Shown one piece after another: positions 16,587 through 25,937 of a stretch of DNA of 64,000 nucleotides. The translations under genes and the position numbers were made by a program. The notes beneath the pieces are model-generated. The model searched no databases and was not told where the DNA came from. It worked only from the letters and a program-made list of their open reading frames with translations. Every line of letters begins with the position of its first letter. The stretch's first letter is position 1. The stretch covers positions 248,001 through 312,000 of the forward strand of contig CAUQTV010000004.1 in NCBI GenBank assembly GCA_963521185.1. The letters are read 5' to 3'. This stretch comes from Enterobacter_D sp963521185. Its GTDB lineage: Bacteria > Pseudomonadota > Gammaproteobacteria > Enterobacterales > Enterobacteriaceae.

Positions 16587-18524
16587 TCAGTAACGACGGC
16601 CCCATTCCGTTGCGGTCATCAGCGTGGTGTTATCCCCCATGAAGTAGCGGTAGTAGGCATCGTAGGCCAGCACGTTTTTCACATAGCCGCGCGTTTCCGA
16701 GAACGGAATACTCTCCACAAAGGCCACCGCATCAATACGTCCGGCGCTGTTACCCAGCCAGGTGCGCACGCGCCCAGGCCCGGCGTTATAGGCGGCCGAC
16801 GCGAAGATGCGGTTATTGCCAAACTGCTGATAGACGTACTGCAAATAGTTCGTACCGATGTTGATGTTGGTTTCAGGATCCAACAGCTGCGCCGGATTGC
16901 TGTAGCCAGGAATGCTGAACATTTTCACCGTGTGCGTGGCGGTACCGGGCATGATTTGCATCAGGCCGCTGGCCCCCACCGGCGATTTCACCTTCGGGTT
17001 CCAGGCGCTTTCCTGCCGGGAAATCGCCATCGCATAGCTTTGCGGGATATCTTTGCCGCTGGTGTAGCGCGCGTAGAGATCTTTATACGCCAGCGGGAAA
17101 CGCTCTTCGAGCTGATCCCACAGTTTACCGGCGATCGTCGCCTGCACGCTGAGATCCCACCAGTGGCGATCAAAGGCATAGCGCGCCAGCTGCGCCTGCT
17201 CCTGGGTCGTGCGGCTGGAGACCAGATTCGCCCACTCGCTGCGTGCGGTATTGTCGAGGCTCCAGTACATCAGCTCGCGCACTCGCGCCATCTCCGGCCC
17301 GCTAACCAGCTGCGGGCTGACGTTGCCCGGCGCTTTATCCACTTTAAGCGGATACGCCTCACCCAGGCGCTGGGCGGCGACCATCGGGTAGAAGCCGCGC
17401 TGCTGCATCAGCGACCGCAGGATCGGCTGTGCTTCGGCGTCACGTCCGCGTTCCAGCAGCAAATCCGCCTGCCAGTAGCGCCACTCGTCTTTCTCTTTGG
17501 CGTCCATCGGCAGACGCGCCAGCCAGGTATTGAGGCCCCGGCGATCGCCGGTACCGAGCGCGATGCGCACGCGGCGTTCAATCAGCGTCGTGGACTGAGT
17601 GCGCATAATGGCGTCATCGCGCCAGCGCGCCTGTTCGTCGGTCACATCGTTACCCATTAAACGCCAGGCGACGATATCCCGCAGCGCCTGGGTCTGATCC
17701 TCATTGAGCTGCTGCGCCTGCACCAGCGATGGGATCATCAGGCGGGCATTGTCCGCGTCTTCACGCGCCACGCTACCAAACGCTTCCTGGGCCATTTGTC
17801 GGGTAAAGTCCGTCGCCCCGGTGGTGCGGGCAAAATCCAGCACCGTACGCGGATCGTTGGCAAGGGAGAGAATCGCCGATGAAATGGTCTGGTACTCTGA
17901 GGGCATCTGCCCCGCCAACACTCTCACCAGCGCGGTATTACCCGCTTTCATCGCCAGGCGAATGCGCTCCAGAAACGCCAGCGGATCCTGGGTGCCGGAC
18001 GCGCGCCACGCGCCAAACAAGCGGTCGCAGGCGTTAGGCTGGCTTTTGCCCGTCAGCCACAGATCTTTTGCTCCGGCCCAGGCCTCTTCCGGCTGCGCGG
18101 TGTTCCATTTGGCATAATAATAGTTACATTGCGCCTCGGTGGTGCCCGGTTTGTCGGGGCTAAACGCCAGCAGGCCGCGCCAGTCTTCACGCCGCGCCAG
18201 CTCGTTAACAAAGCGGGATTTCAGCGTGCGGGCGGCCGGCAGCGTTGGGTATGACTGAATAAACTGCGAGACGGTCACCGTCGGCTGGTTCATCAGATCG
18301 TCGGTAATCTGTCGGTATTCCAGGTAAGGATAGAGCGGATACTCTTTCAGCGTGGGCATCAGTTGCACCACGACGTCCATTTGGTTGTTATCCCACGCCT
18401 GCTTAATTTGCGCATAGCGATCGCGCTGTTCATCGAGTGAATCGGCGCGTGCCAGGCTGCTGAGGCTAAGCAAACAACAGCTTACCGCCAGCCATCGCCA
18501 GCCCGAGTGTTTAGCGTTCTGCAA
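16587..18524 (-). CDS. slt: Soluble lytic murein transglycosylase Slt70
   Basis: 645 residues including the signal peptide, the E. coli length. It is a periplasmic exolytic transglycosylase that cleaves peptidoglycan strands to 1,6-anhydro-muropeptides. The signal peptide ends at LARA-DSL (about residue 27). A long alpha-helical superhelix (U and L domains, about 30-470) precedes the lysozyme-like catalytic domain: AISRQESAWNPKVKSPVGASGLMQIMPGTA with the catalytic Glu in RQESAW, then AAYNAGPGRV. The start codon is TTG, placed behind GGGGAAAGAG. Confidence 0.96.
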   Translation of the reverse strand: MQNAKHSGWRWLAVSCCLLSLSSLARADSLDEQRDRYAQIKQAWDNNQMDVVVQLMPTLKEYPLYPYLEYRQITDDLMNQPTVTVSQFIQSYPTLPAARTLKSRFVNELARREDWRGLLAFSPDKPGTTEAQCNYYYAKWNTAQPEEAWAGAKDLWLTGKSQPNACDRLFGAWRASGTQDPLAFLERIRLAMKAGNTALVRVLAGQMPSEYQTISSAILSLANDPRTVLDFARTTGATDFTRQMAQEAFGSVAREDADNARLMIPSLVQAQQLNEDQTQALRDIVAWRLMGNDVTDEQARWRDDAIMRTQSTTLIERRVRIALGTGDRRGLNTWLARLPMDAKEKDEWRYWQADLLLERGRDAEAQPILRSLMQQRGFYPMVAAQRLGEAYPLKVDKAPGNVSPQLVSGPEMARVRELMYWSLDNTARSEWANLVSSRTTQEQAQLARYAFDRHWWDLSVQATIAGKLWDQLEERFPLAYKDLYARYTSGKDIPQSYAMAISRQESAWNPKVKSPVGASGLMQIMPGTATHTVKMFSIPGYSNPAQLLDPETNINIGTNYLQYVYQQFGNNRIFASAAYNAGPGRVRTWLGNSAGRIDAVAFVESIPFSETRGYVKNVLAYDAYYRYFMGDNTTLMTATEWGRRY

Positions 18525-18739
18525 GGCTCTTTCCCCTTATCAATAAATTGCTTCGTCGCATCATGCGTTCAGTGTTTATGCTAACCAGGCATCAGGCAAC
18601 GCGCCACGCTGAGGACACTTTTTTACCATTCTGGTGTGATTTAACACTCCGGACCTGGCCGACTGGGATTGCGCGGCGAAAACGGCTACACTCCGCAGTT
18701 GAGTACCATTCCATTACGATAAAAGAGGCGAAGTCCAAC

Positions 18740-20407
18740 GTGGCTCAATTCGTTTATACCATGCATCGTGTCGGCAAAGTGGTTCCGCCGAAACGTCATA
18801 TTCTGAAAAATATCTCGCTGAGTTTCTTCCCTGGCGCAAAAATTGGCGTACTGGGCCTCAACGGTGCCGGTAAGTCCACCCTGCTGCGCATCATGGCCGG
18901 CATCGATACAGACATCGAAGGTGAAGCACGCCCGCAGCCTGGCCTGAAAATCGGCTATCTGCCGCAGGAGCCGAAACTCAACCCTGAACACACCGTGCGT
19001 GAATCCATTGAAGAAGCCGTTTCTGAAGTGGTCAACGCGCTGAAAGGTCTGGATGAAGTGTACGCGAAGTACGCCGAACCCGACGCCGACTTTGATAAAC
19101 TCGCCGCGCAACAGGGCAAGTTTGAAGAGATCATCCAGGCGCACGACGGTCACAACCTGAACGTGCAGCTGGAACGCGCCGCCGATGCGCTGCGTCTGCC
19201 GGACTGGGACGCCAAAGTCGAAAAACTCTCCGGTGGTGAACGCCGCCGCGTCGCGCTGTGCCGTCTGCTGCTGGAAAAGCCGGACATGCTGCTGCTCGAC
19301 GAACCCACTAACCACCTGGACGCAGAGTCCGTCGCGTGGTTAGAACGCTTCCTGCACGACTTCGAAGGCACCGTTGTGGCGATCACCCACGACCGTTACT
19401 TCCTCGATAACGTAGCGGGTTGGATCCTTGAGCTGGACCGCGGCGAGGGTATTCCGTGGGAAGGCAACTACTCCTCCTGGCTTGAGCAGAAAGATCAGCG
19501 TCTGGCGCAGGAAGCCTCAACGGAAGCGGCACGCCGTAAATCCATTGAGAAAGAGCTGGAGTGGGTGCGTCAGGGTGCGAAAGGCCGTCAGTCGAAAGGT
19601 AAAGCGCGTCTGGCTCGCTTTGAAGAGCTGAACAGCACGGAATACCAGAAGCGTAACGAAACCAACGAACTGTTTATTCCGCCAGGTGCACGCCTGGGAG
19701 ATAAAGTCGTTGAGGTGAGCAATCTGCGTAAATCTTACGGCGACCGCCTGCTGATCGACGATCTGAGCTTCTCGGTACCGAAAGGCGCGATTGTCGGCAT
19801 CATCGGTCCGAACGGCGCGGGTAAATCGACCCTGTTCCGCATGATGTCCGGTCAGGAACAGCCTGACAGCGGCACCATCACGCTGGGCGAAACCGTCAAG
19901 CTGGCGTCTGTGGATCAGTTCCGTGACGCGATGGACAACAGCAAAACCGTGTGGGAAGAGGTCTCCGGCGGCCAGGATATTATGCGTATAGGCAACACCG
20001 AGATGCCAAGCCGCGCTTACGTGGGCCGCTTTAACTTCAAAGGCGTCGATCAGGGTAAACGCGTGGGCGAGCTGTCCGGTGGTGAGCGTGGCCGTCTGCA
20101 CTTAGCCAAGCTGTTACAGGTTGGCGGTAACGTGCTGCTGCTCGATGAACCCACCAACGACCTGGACATCGAAACCCTGCGCGCGTTAGAGAACGCCATG
20201 CTGGAGTTCCCTGGCTGCGCAATGGTGATCTCGCATGACCGTTGGTTCCTTGACCGTATTGCCACCCACATTCTGGATTACCAGGATGAAGGTAAAGTCG
20301 AGTTCTTCGAAGGTAACTTCACCGAATACGAAGAGTACAAGAAACGCACGCTGGGCGCAGATGCGCTGGAGCCGAAGCGTATCAAATACAAACGTATCTC
20401 GAAATAA
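18740..20407 (+). CDS. ettA: Energy-dependent translational throttle protein EttA
   Basis: 555 residues from a GTG start, the E. coli length. It is an ABC-F ATPase that binds the ribosomal E site of 70S initiation complexes and gates entry into elongation according to the ATP/ADP ratio. Two ABC domains are seen: Walker A GLNGAGKST (about 41-49) with signature LSGGERRRV and LLLDEPTNHLD, and a second with GPNGAGKST, LSGGERGRL and LLLDEPTNDLD. The charged linker between them (about 245-310) is the tRNA-contacting P-site motif, with the arm in the first domain. The frame is open 64 codons upstream, but AGAGGCG before GTG and homology fix the start. Confidence 0.97.
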   Translation: MAQFVYTMHRVGKVVPPKRHILKNISLSFFPGAKIGVLGLNGAGKSTLLRIMAGIDTDIEGEARPQPGLKIGYLPQEPKLNPEHTVRESIEEAVSEVVNALKGLDEVYAKYAEPDADFDKLAAQQGKFEEIIQAHDGHNLNVQLERAADALRLPDWDAKVEKLSGGERRRVALCRLLLEKPDMLLLDEPTNHLDAESVAWLERFLHDFEGTVVAITHDRYFLDNVAGWILELDRGEGIPWEGNYSSWLEQKDQRLAQEASTEAARRKSIEKELEWVRQGAKGRQSKGKARLARFEELNSTEYQKRNETNELFIPPGARLGDKVVEVSNLRKSYGDRLLIDDLSFSVPKGAIVGIIGPNGAGKSTLFRMMSGQEQPDSGTITLGETVKLASVDQFRDAMDNSKTVWEEVSGGQDIMRIGNTEMPSRAYVGRFNFKGVDQGKRVGELSGGERGRLHLAKLLQVGGNVLLLDEPTNDLDIETLRALENAMLEFPGCAMVISHDRWFLDRIATHILDYQDEGKVEFFEGNFTEYEEYKKRTLGADALEPKRIKYKRISK

Positions 20408-20415
20408 AAGCTCCG

Positions 20416-20480
20416 ATTGCCGGGTGGCGGCCTCGCCTTACCCGGCCTACAAAATCGGCAAAGCGTAGGCCTGGCAATGA
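20416..20480. repeat. REP element after ettA
   Basis: TTGCCGGGTGGCGG...CCTTACCCGGCCTAC (20418-20450) is a typical REP palindrome, with a partial second copy (GTAGGCCTGGCA and GCGGGCCTAC) just after it. It lies between the convergent ettA and nadR genes and probably serves as their shared 3' boundary. Confidence 0.8.
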
Positions 20481-20492
20481 GCGACAGCGGGC

Positions 20493-21725
20493 CTACCCCT
20501 TCTCCCCCATCAGCCCCTTCACCAGCTCCACGCAGCGTAAGAACCGCGTGTCGTAGTCCGGCTCCTCAACGTGTACAAAGCCAATGTTGTTCTCTTGTAG
20601 CATCTCCACCAGCATGTTTTGAAACACTTTGCGATCGACTGAACTGCCCAGGCTGCGCAGGCCGTCGGCCACCCACGGGGTGTTGTTTTCCAGCAGGATC
20701 ACCAGGTCGAAGCGGTATTCGTCGATCAGCGCCTGCACGAACGGATGCTCGCGCCCTTCATACTTTTTGCAGAACGCCTGCGTGGTGACAAAGTCGGTAT
20801 CGATGAAAGCGACTTTATTAGCGTATTTCACCGCAAAATCAATGTACTGCGCCTGGCCGAGGGCAATCTTGTCATAGTCGGAATATTGCAGCGCCATTTC
20901 GTCACCGCCCAGATGCGAGAAAACATAGTCGCGGCCATACTCCCAGGCGCTGGTGGTGTTAAAAATGTTGGCAAGCTTGTTCACCAGCGTCGATTTACCG
21001 CTCGATTCACCGCCGAGGATCGCCACCGTGCGCACGAAAAAGGGCTTCACTTCCGTCGGAATGTAATCCCAGTAGCGGAACGGGTTGGCGCGGATCTGCC
21101 CACCGCTGATATTCATAAACGTCCGTTTGGGATCGATAAGCACCGTCTGGATCCCCAGATGCTCCAGATACTGCGGCGCGTCGGACTCTTCGGAGGTGTA
21201 GATCCAGTTAGGCTGGATTCCCTTCTCTTCCATAAAGGCTTTCATGCCGTTGCTCCACACGTCCCAGCCGTGCGGATACGGCTCCATGCCCTCTTCGTTA
21301 AAGGCATGAATGCGGATATTCTTCTGATATTTAAAGGTTTGCAGCAGCCAGCGCAGACGGTCGCTGATGGTCGGCTGTTGCGACATGGCGCTGTTTTCGA
21401 AGAGTTCGCGATCGCGCGTCTCGTCGTAGCCCATGATGATATGCAGTTCATCCACCTGACTACAGGCGCGCTGAAGCAGGTAGATATGCCCGGTGTGCAG
21501 CGGGTAGAACTTACCGAACACCACGCCAATATTTTTACGCGTGCGGGGAAATTCCAGCCCCAGGAAACGGTGCAGCGCTTCGAGCTTTTGCGCGCTGGGG
21601 CTTTTGATTTTGGCATTGAGTAACTGACTGAGATAACCCTTCGTCATGCCGCTGGCATCCGCCACCTGTTGCAGGGTACAGCCCTTCTGCTTTATCGCGG
21701 TTTTAATATAATCGAATGACGACAT
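20493..21725 (-). CDS. nadR: NadR: NAD-biosynthesis repressor, NMN adenylyltransferase and ribosylnicotinamide kinase
   Basis: 410 residues, the E. coli length. Three parts are visible: an N-terminal helix-turn-helix (about 10-60, CTLQQVADASGMTKGYLSQLL) that represses nadA, nadB and pncB when NAD is high; a nucleotidyltransferase domain starting GKFYPLHTGHIYLL (about 72-85); and a C-terminal ribosylnicotinamide kinase with P-loop GGESSGKSTLVNKL (about 237-250) plus the VFSHLGGDE and FIDTDF segments. It recycles nicotinamide riboside entering by PnuC. It follows radA by 35 bp on the same strand in a serB-radA-nadR array. Confidence 0.97.
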   Translation of the reverse strand: MSSFDYIKTAIKQKGCTLQQVADASGMTKGYLSQLLNAKIKSPSAQKLEALHRFLGLEFPRTRKNIGVVFGKFYPLHTGHIYLLQRACSQVDELHIIMGYDETRDRELFENSAMSQQPTISDRLRWLLQTFKYQKNIRIHAFNEEGMEPYPHGWDVWSNGMKAFMEEKGIQPNWIYTSEESDAPQYLEHLGIQTVLIDPKRTFMNISGGQIRANPFRYWDYIPTEVKPFFVRTVAILGGESSGKSTLVNKLANIFNTTSAWEYGRDYVFSHLGGDEMALQYSDYDKIALGQAQYIDFAVKYANKVAFIDTDFVTTQAFCKKYEGREHPFVQALIDEYRFDLVILLENNTPWVADGLRSLGSSVDRKVFQNMLVEMLQENNIGFVHVEEPDYDTRFLRCVELVKGLMGEKG

Positions 21726-21760
21726 AAATTACGGTGCCTCCTGCAAAATCGAATAGGTAA

Positions 21761-23143
21761 TTATAAGTCGTCAAACACGTTTAACGCATCCGCGAGTTTT
21801 TTCACCCCAAACACCTGCATCCCTTCCGGTGGCTTTTTCGGCACGTTGGCGGCGGGCACAATGGCGCGCTTAAAGCCGTGCTTGGCCGCCTCGGAAATAC
21901 GCTCCTGACCGCTGGGTACCGGGCGGATCTCACCGGCCAGACCCACTTCGCCAAAGACGACCAAATCATTCGGCAGCGCACGGTCGCGCAGGCTCGATAC
22001 CATCGCCAGCAGCAGCGCCAGATCCGCGCTGGTTTCGGTGACCTTCACCCCGCCGACAACGTTAACAAATACATCCTGATCCGACATCTGCAAGCCGCCG
22101 TGGCGGTGCAGCACGGCCAGCAGGATCGCCAGGCGGTTTTGCTCAAGGCCCACGGCGACGCGGCGCGGGTTGCCCATCATCGATTGATCGACCAGCGCCT
22201 GGATCTCCACCAGCAGCGGGCGCGTCCCTTCCCACACCACCATTACGGAACTGCCTGGCGTGACCTCCTCGCCACGGCTCAGGAAGATGGCGGAGGGGTT
22301 GCTCACCTCGCGCAGGCCCTGCTCGGTCATGGCGAAAACGCCCAGTTCATTCACCGCGCCGAAGCGGTTTTTATGGCTGCGCAGCGTGCGAAAACGGGAG
22401 TCGGCATCGCCATCCAGCAGCACAGAACAGTCGATACAGTGCTCCAGCACTTTTGGCCCCGCAAGCGAGCCATCTTTGGTGACGTGACCAACCATGACAA
22501 TCGCCACACCGCGCGTTTTGGCATAGCGCGTGAGGTAGGCCGCCGACTCGCGCACCTGCGAAACGCTGCCCGGCGAGGATTGAATATCCGCCATGTGCAT
22601 CACCTGGATCGAGTCGATCACCATCAGCTTTGGCTGCTCTTCGTCGGCGATCGTACAGATCTCTTCAATGCTGGTTTCCGACAGCATGTTCAGATTGGCC
22701 GTCGGCAGCCCGAGGCGGTGCGCGCGCATCGCCACCTGTTGCAGCGACTCTTCCCCGGTGACGTACAGGGTTTTCATCTGTTCGGCGAGGCGACACAGGG
22801 TTTGCAGCAGCAGCGTCGATTTACCTGCGCCGGGGTTTCCGCCAATCAGGATCGCACTGCCAGGCACCACGCCGCCGCCCAATACGCGGTCAAACTCTTT
22901 GAAACCCGTGGAAAAACGCGGCAGCTCTTCGAGACTGATCTCCGAGAGCTTCTGCACCTTTGACGATCCCGCATTGCCCGCATAGCCGCTCAGGCGTTCG
23001 TTACGCGCAACGACGGGCGACGCGGCAACGCGCACTTCGGTGATGGTATTCCAGGCATGACAGGCGCTGCATTGCCCCTGCCAGCGCGGATAATCCGCAC
23101 CACATTCATTACAGACAAATGCGCGTTTGGGAGCTTTCGCCAC
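21761..23143 (-). CDS. radA: DNA repair protein RadA
   Basis: 460 residues from a GTG start, the E. coli length. RadA is a RecA-related ATPase that promotes branch migration in recombinational repair. The order is: N-terminal zinc finger CNECGADYPRWQGQCSAC (about 11-28); RecA-like core with Walker A GGNPGAGKSTLL (about 97-108) and the RadA-specific KNRFG motif (about 258-262); and a C-terminal Lon-protease-like domain lacking proteolysis. ACGAGGTAC before GTG supports the start. It is 11 bp downstream of serB, whose 3' end overlaps the radA ribosome site. Confidence 0.96.
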   Translation of the reverse strand: MAKAPKRAFVCNECGADYPRWQGQCSACHAWNTITEVRVAASPVVARNERLSGYAGNAGSSKVQKLSEISLEELPRFSTGFKEFDRVLGGGVVPGSAILIGGNPGAGKSTLLLQTLCRLAEQMKTLYVTGEESLQQVAMRAHRLGLPTANLNMLSETSIEEICTIADEEQPKLMVIDSIQVMHMADIQSSPGSVSQVRESAAYLTRYAKTRGVAIVMVGHVTKDGSLAGPKVLEHCIDCSVLLDGDADSRFRTLRSHKNRFGAVNELGVFAMTEQGLREVSNPSAIFLSRGEEVTPGSSVMVVWEGTRPLLVEIQALVDQSMMGNPRRVAVGLEQNRLAILLAVLHRHGGLQMSDQDVFVNVVGGVKVTETSADLALLLAMVSSLRDRALPNDLVVFGEVGLAGEIRPVPSGQERISEAAKHGFKRAIVPAANVPKKPPEGMQVFGVKKLADALNVFDDL

Positions 23144-23154
23144 GGTGTACCTCG

Positions 23155-24126
23155 TTATTTCTGGTTCAGACTGCCGGACAGGATGCAGAACACGCCCATC
23201 AGGTCAGCGTGACGGATGGTCACTTCTGTTTTTTCGTTGACTTTGGGTTTGGCATGAAACGCGATGCCCAGCCCTGCGGCTTTGATCATCGGCAGATCGT
23301 TTGCGCCGTCGCCGATCGCTACGGTCTGTTCAAACGGCACGTCGTATTTTTCCGCCAGGCGCTTAAGCGTTTTGGCTTTGTACTGCGCATCGACGATATC
23401 ACCCAGCACTTCGCCGGTGAGTTTGCCGTCCATGATCTCCAGTTCGTTGGCGACCACCGCCGTCAGGCGCAGCTTGTCGCGCAGGTAATCCGCGAAGAAG
23501 GTGAACCCACCGGAGGCGATCGCCACTTTCCAGCCCAGGGTTTCGAGCTTTAACACTAACTGCGTCAGGCCTGGCATCAACGGAAGATCGTCACGCACCT
23601 GGCGCAGGATACCGGCGTCTGCGCCTTTCAGCGTCGCCACGCGGGTGCGCAGGCTTTGCGTAAAATCGAGTTCTCCGCGCATGGCGCGCTCGGTCACTTC
23701 TGCGACCATATCACCGGTGCCCGCCAGTTTGGCGATCTCATCAATGCATTCGATCTGGATCGCGGTGGAATCCATGTCCATCACCAGTAGACCCGGCGTG
23801 CGCAGATGCGGGATTTTCCCCAGCGGCGCGACGTCAAGACCCGCGTCGTGCGCAAGGCGCGTAGCACGTGGGGTGAGCGACCCGGCAAGGCGAATTACCT
23901 GATAATCTTCAACGCACCAGGAGGCGACAATCACCATCGCGGCACCCAGCTGGCGCTGGTACTGCGTCAGGCGTGCTTTATCCAGGCTGCGACCATACAG
24001 CAGCCAGCCACTGCGCCCGGCGTGATAATCCAGCGGCATGACCTCATCGCCACTTAACGAGAGCGGCAATCCAGGCCACTGAGACACATCTTCAGGCAGG
24101 TCGCACCAGGTCAGACTGTTAGGCAT
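23155..24126 (-). CDS. serB: Phosphoserine phosphatase
   Basis: 323 residues (E. coli 322). It catalyses the last step of serine synthesis, phosphoserine to serine, as a HAD-superfamily Mg2+ enzyme. The nucleophile motif VMDMDSTAIQIECIDEIA, motif II in IASGGFTFFADYL, and motif III GDGANDLPMIKAAGLGIAFHAKPK are all intact; the N-terminal 100 residues form an ACT-like domain. AGGAG lies 6 bp before the chosen ATG; a further in-frame ATG six codons upstream lacks a ribosome site. It begins the serB-radA-nadR series and is divergent from ytjB. Confidence 0.97.
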   Translation of the reverse strand: MPNSLTWCDLPEDVSQWPGLPLSLSGDEVMPLDYHAGRSGWLLYGRSLDKARLTQYQRQLGAAMVIVASWCVEDYQVIRLAGSLTPRATRLAHDAGLDVAPLGKIPHLRTPGLLVMDMDSTAIQIECIDEIAKLAGTGDMVAEVTERAMRGELDFTQSLRTRVATLKGADAGILRQVRDDLPLMPGLTQLVLKLETLGWKVAIASGGFTFFADYLRDKLRLTAVVANELEIMDGKLTGEVLGDIVDAQYKAKTLKRLAEKYDVPFEQTVAIGDGANDLPMIKAAGLGIAFHAKPKVNEKTEVTIRHADLMGVFCILSGSLNQK

Positions 24127-24243
24127 TAAAGCTCCTGTAAACACATTCGCGTCGGAAATTGTCCGGGTGAAAATAACGCATGAGGCTACCTTGTAACCAT
24201 CGCTTCTGGCAACATGAAGCGTTAAATTTTCAGCAGGTACTCT

Positions 24244-24891
24244 ATGGCTCGCGCAAAACTAAAATTCCGGCTGCATCGCGCCGTGATTGTCTTAATCTGT
24301 CTCGCCCTTCTGGTCGCTCTGATGCAGGGCGCATCCTGGTTCAGCCAGAGCCACCAGCGCGCGCGGAATCCTCAGCTTGAAGAGCTGGCCCGCACGCTGG
24401 CACGCCAGGTGACGCTGAACCTCGCGCCGCTGATGCGCACGGAAACGCCGGATGAAAAACACATCAGCGTCGTGCTGCGCCAGTTGACCGAAGAGAGCCG
24501 AATTCTTGACGCGGGCGTCTACGATGAACAGGGCGATCTGGTGGTCCGCGCCGGTGAAAGCGTTAACGTGCGCGACAGACTGGCGCTGGACGGCAAAAAA
24601 GCGGGCGGCTATTTTAACCAGCAAATTGTCGAACCCATTCAGGGTAAAAACGGTCCGCTGGGCTATCTGCGCCTGACGCTCGATACCCACACGCTGGCGA
24701 CCGAGGCCAGACAGGTGGATAACACCACCAACATTCTACGCCTTATGCTGCTGCTTTCACTCGCAATTGGTGTGGTGCTGACACGCACATTATTGCAGGG
24801 CAAGCGCACGCGCTGGCAACAATCTCCCTTCCTGCTGACCGCCAGCAAATCCGTGCCGGAAGAGGAAGAGAGTGATAAAAAAGAAGCCTGA
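24244..24891 (+). CDS. ytjB: Membrane protein YtjB (Smp)
   Basis: 215 residues (E. coli 214). A basic N-terminus and one membrane segment (about 14-32), a periplasmic domain of about 130 residues, and a second membrane segment (about 160-180, ILRLMLLLSLAIGVVL) leading to a charged cytoplasmic tail rich in Glu and Lys. The layout resembles sensor-like AhpA/Smp proteins; the function is unknown, although a virulence-membrane role has been suggested in relatives. It is divergent from serB and 22 bp before lplA, so co-transcription with lplA is likely. Confidence 0.93.
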   Translation: MARAKLKFRLHRAVIVLICLALLVALMQGASWFSQSHQRARNPQLEELARTLARQVTLNLAPLMRTETPDEKHISVVLRQLTEESRILDAGVYDEQGDLVVRAGESVNVRDRLALDGKKAGGYFNQQIVEPIQGKNGPLGYLRLTLDTHTLATEARQVDNTTNILRLMLLLSLAIGVVLTRTLLQGKRTRWQQSPFLLTASKSVPEEEESDKKEA

Positions 24892-24913
24892 ACATTCGGA
24901 AAGGAAATCTGCC

Positions 24914-25930
24914 ATGTCTACACTGCGTTTGTTAATTTCTGACTCCTGGGATCCCTGGTTCAACCTGGCCGTCGAAGAGTGCATTTTCCGCCAGATGCCC
25001 GCCACCCAGCGCGTGCTGTTTTTGTGGCGTAACGCCGATACGGTGGTCATTGGCCGCGCGCAAAACCCGTGGAAAGAGTGCAACACCCGACGCATGGAAG
25101 AGGACAACGTGCGTCTGGCCCGTCGCAGCAGCGGCGGCGGCGCGGTGTTCCACGACCTCGGCAACACCTGTTTTACCTTTATGGCCGGCAAACCGGAATA
25201 CGATAAAACCATTTCCACCGCCATTGTGCTTAACGCCCTGACCGCGCTGGGCGCTACGGCGGAGGCATCCGGACGTAACGATCTGGTGGTGAAAACCGCC
25301 GACGGCGACCGTAAAGTGTCCGGATCCGCCTATCGCGAAACCCACGATCGCGGCTTCCATCACGGCACGCTGCTGCTCAATGCCGATCTTAGCCGTCTGG
25401 CAAACTACCTTAATCCCGACAAGAAAAAACTCCAGGCGAAGGGCATCACCTCCGTGCGCGGGCGCGTGGCGAACCTGGTGGATTTACTGCCCGGCATCAC
25501 CTACGAAAAAATCTGCGAGGCGGTGACCCAGGCGTTCTTCGACTATTACGGCGAAACGGTGGAAGCAGAAGTAATCTCCCCGGAGAATACACCCGACCTG
25601 CCCAACTTTGCCGAAACCTTTGCCCGCCAGAGCAGCTGGGAGTGGAACTTCGGCCAGGCACCCGCGTTCAGCCATTTGCTGGACGAGCGCTTTACCTGGG
25701 GCGGCGTGGAGCTACACTTTGACGTCGAAAAAGGCCACATCAGCCGCACGCAGGTTTTTACCGACAGCCTCAATCCCGCGCCCTTAGAAGCGCTGGCCGC
25801 ACGTTTACAGGGCTGCTTATACCGCGCAGACACGCTGACGCAGGCGTGCGACACGTTGATCGAGGATTTCCCGGAGCAGGAAAAGGAATTAAGGGAACTG
25901 TCGGCGTGGATAGCGGGCGCGGTGCGCTAA
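24914..25930 (+). CDS. lplA: Lipoate-protein ligase A
   Basis: 338 residues, the E. coli length. It activates free lipoate with ATP and attaches it to the lipoyl domains of pyruvate and 2-oxoglutarate dehydrogenases and GcvH. The large N-terminal domain carries RRSSGGGAVFHDLGNTCFTF (lipoate-binding loop, about 69-88) and the catalytic-lysine region in DGDRKVSGSAYRE; the small C-terminal domain follows from about 250. GGAAAGGAAA precedes the chosen ATG, which discards a 14-residue upstream extension. It converges on yjjJ with only 7 bp between stops. Confidence 0.97.
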   Translation: MSTLRLLISDSWDPWFNLAVEECIFRQMPATQRVLFLWRNADTVVIGRAQNPWKECNTRRMEEDNVRLARRSSGGGAVFHDLGNTCFTFMAGKPEYDKTISTAIVLNALTALGATAEASGRNDLVVKTADGDRKVSGSAYRETHDRGFHHGTLLLNADLSRLANYLNPDKKKLQAKGITSVRGRVANLVDLLPGITYEKICEAVTQAFFDYYGETVEAEVISPENTPDLPNFAETFARQSSWEWNFGQAPAFSHLLDERFTWGGVELHFDVEKGHISRTQVFTDSLNPAPLEALAARLQGCLYRADTLTQACDTLIEDFPEQEKELRELSAWIAGAVR

Positions 25931-25937
25931 ACCGACC

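Noticed and set aside
18548..18739. 64-codon N-terminal extension of EttA
   Set aside because: The GTG at 18740 has a ribosome site, gives the exact E. coli length, and the extension has no similarity.
21878..22963. 361-codon plus-strand frame opposite radA
   Set aside because: Shadow of radA, which has all its motifs on the other strand; same His/Gln/Arg-rich composition.
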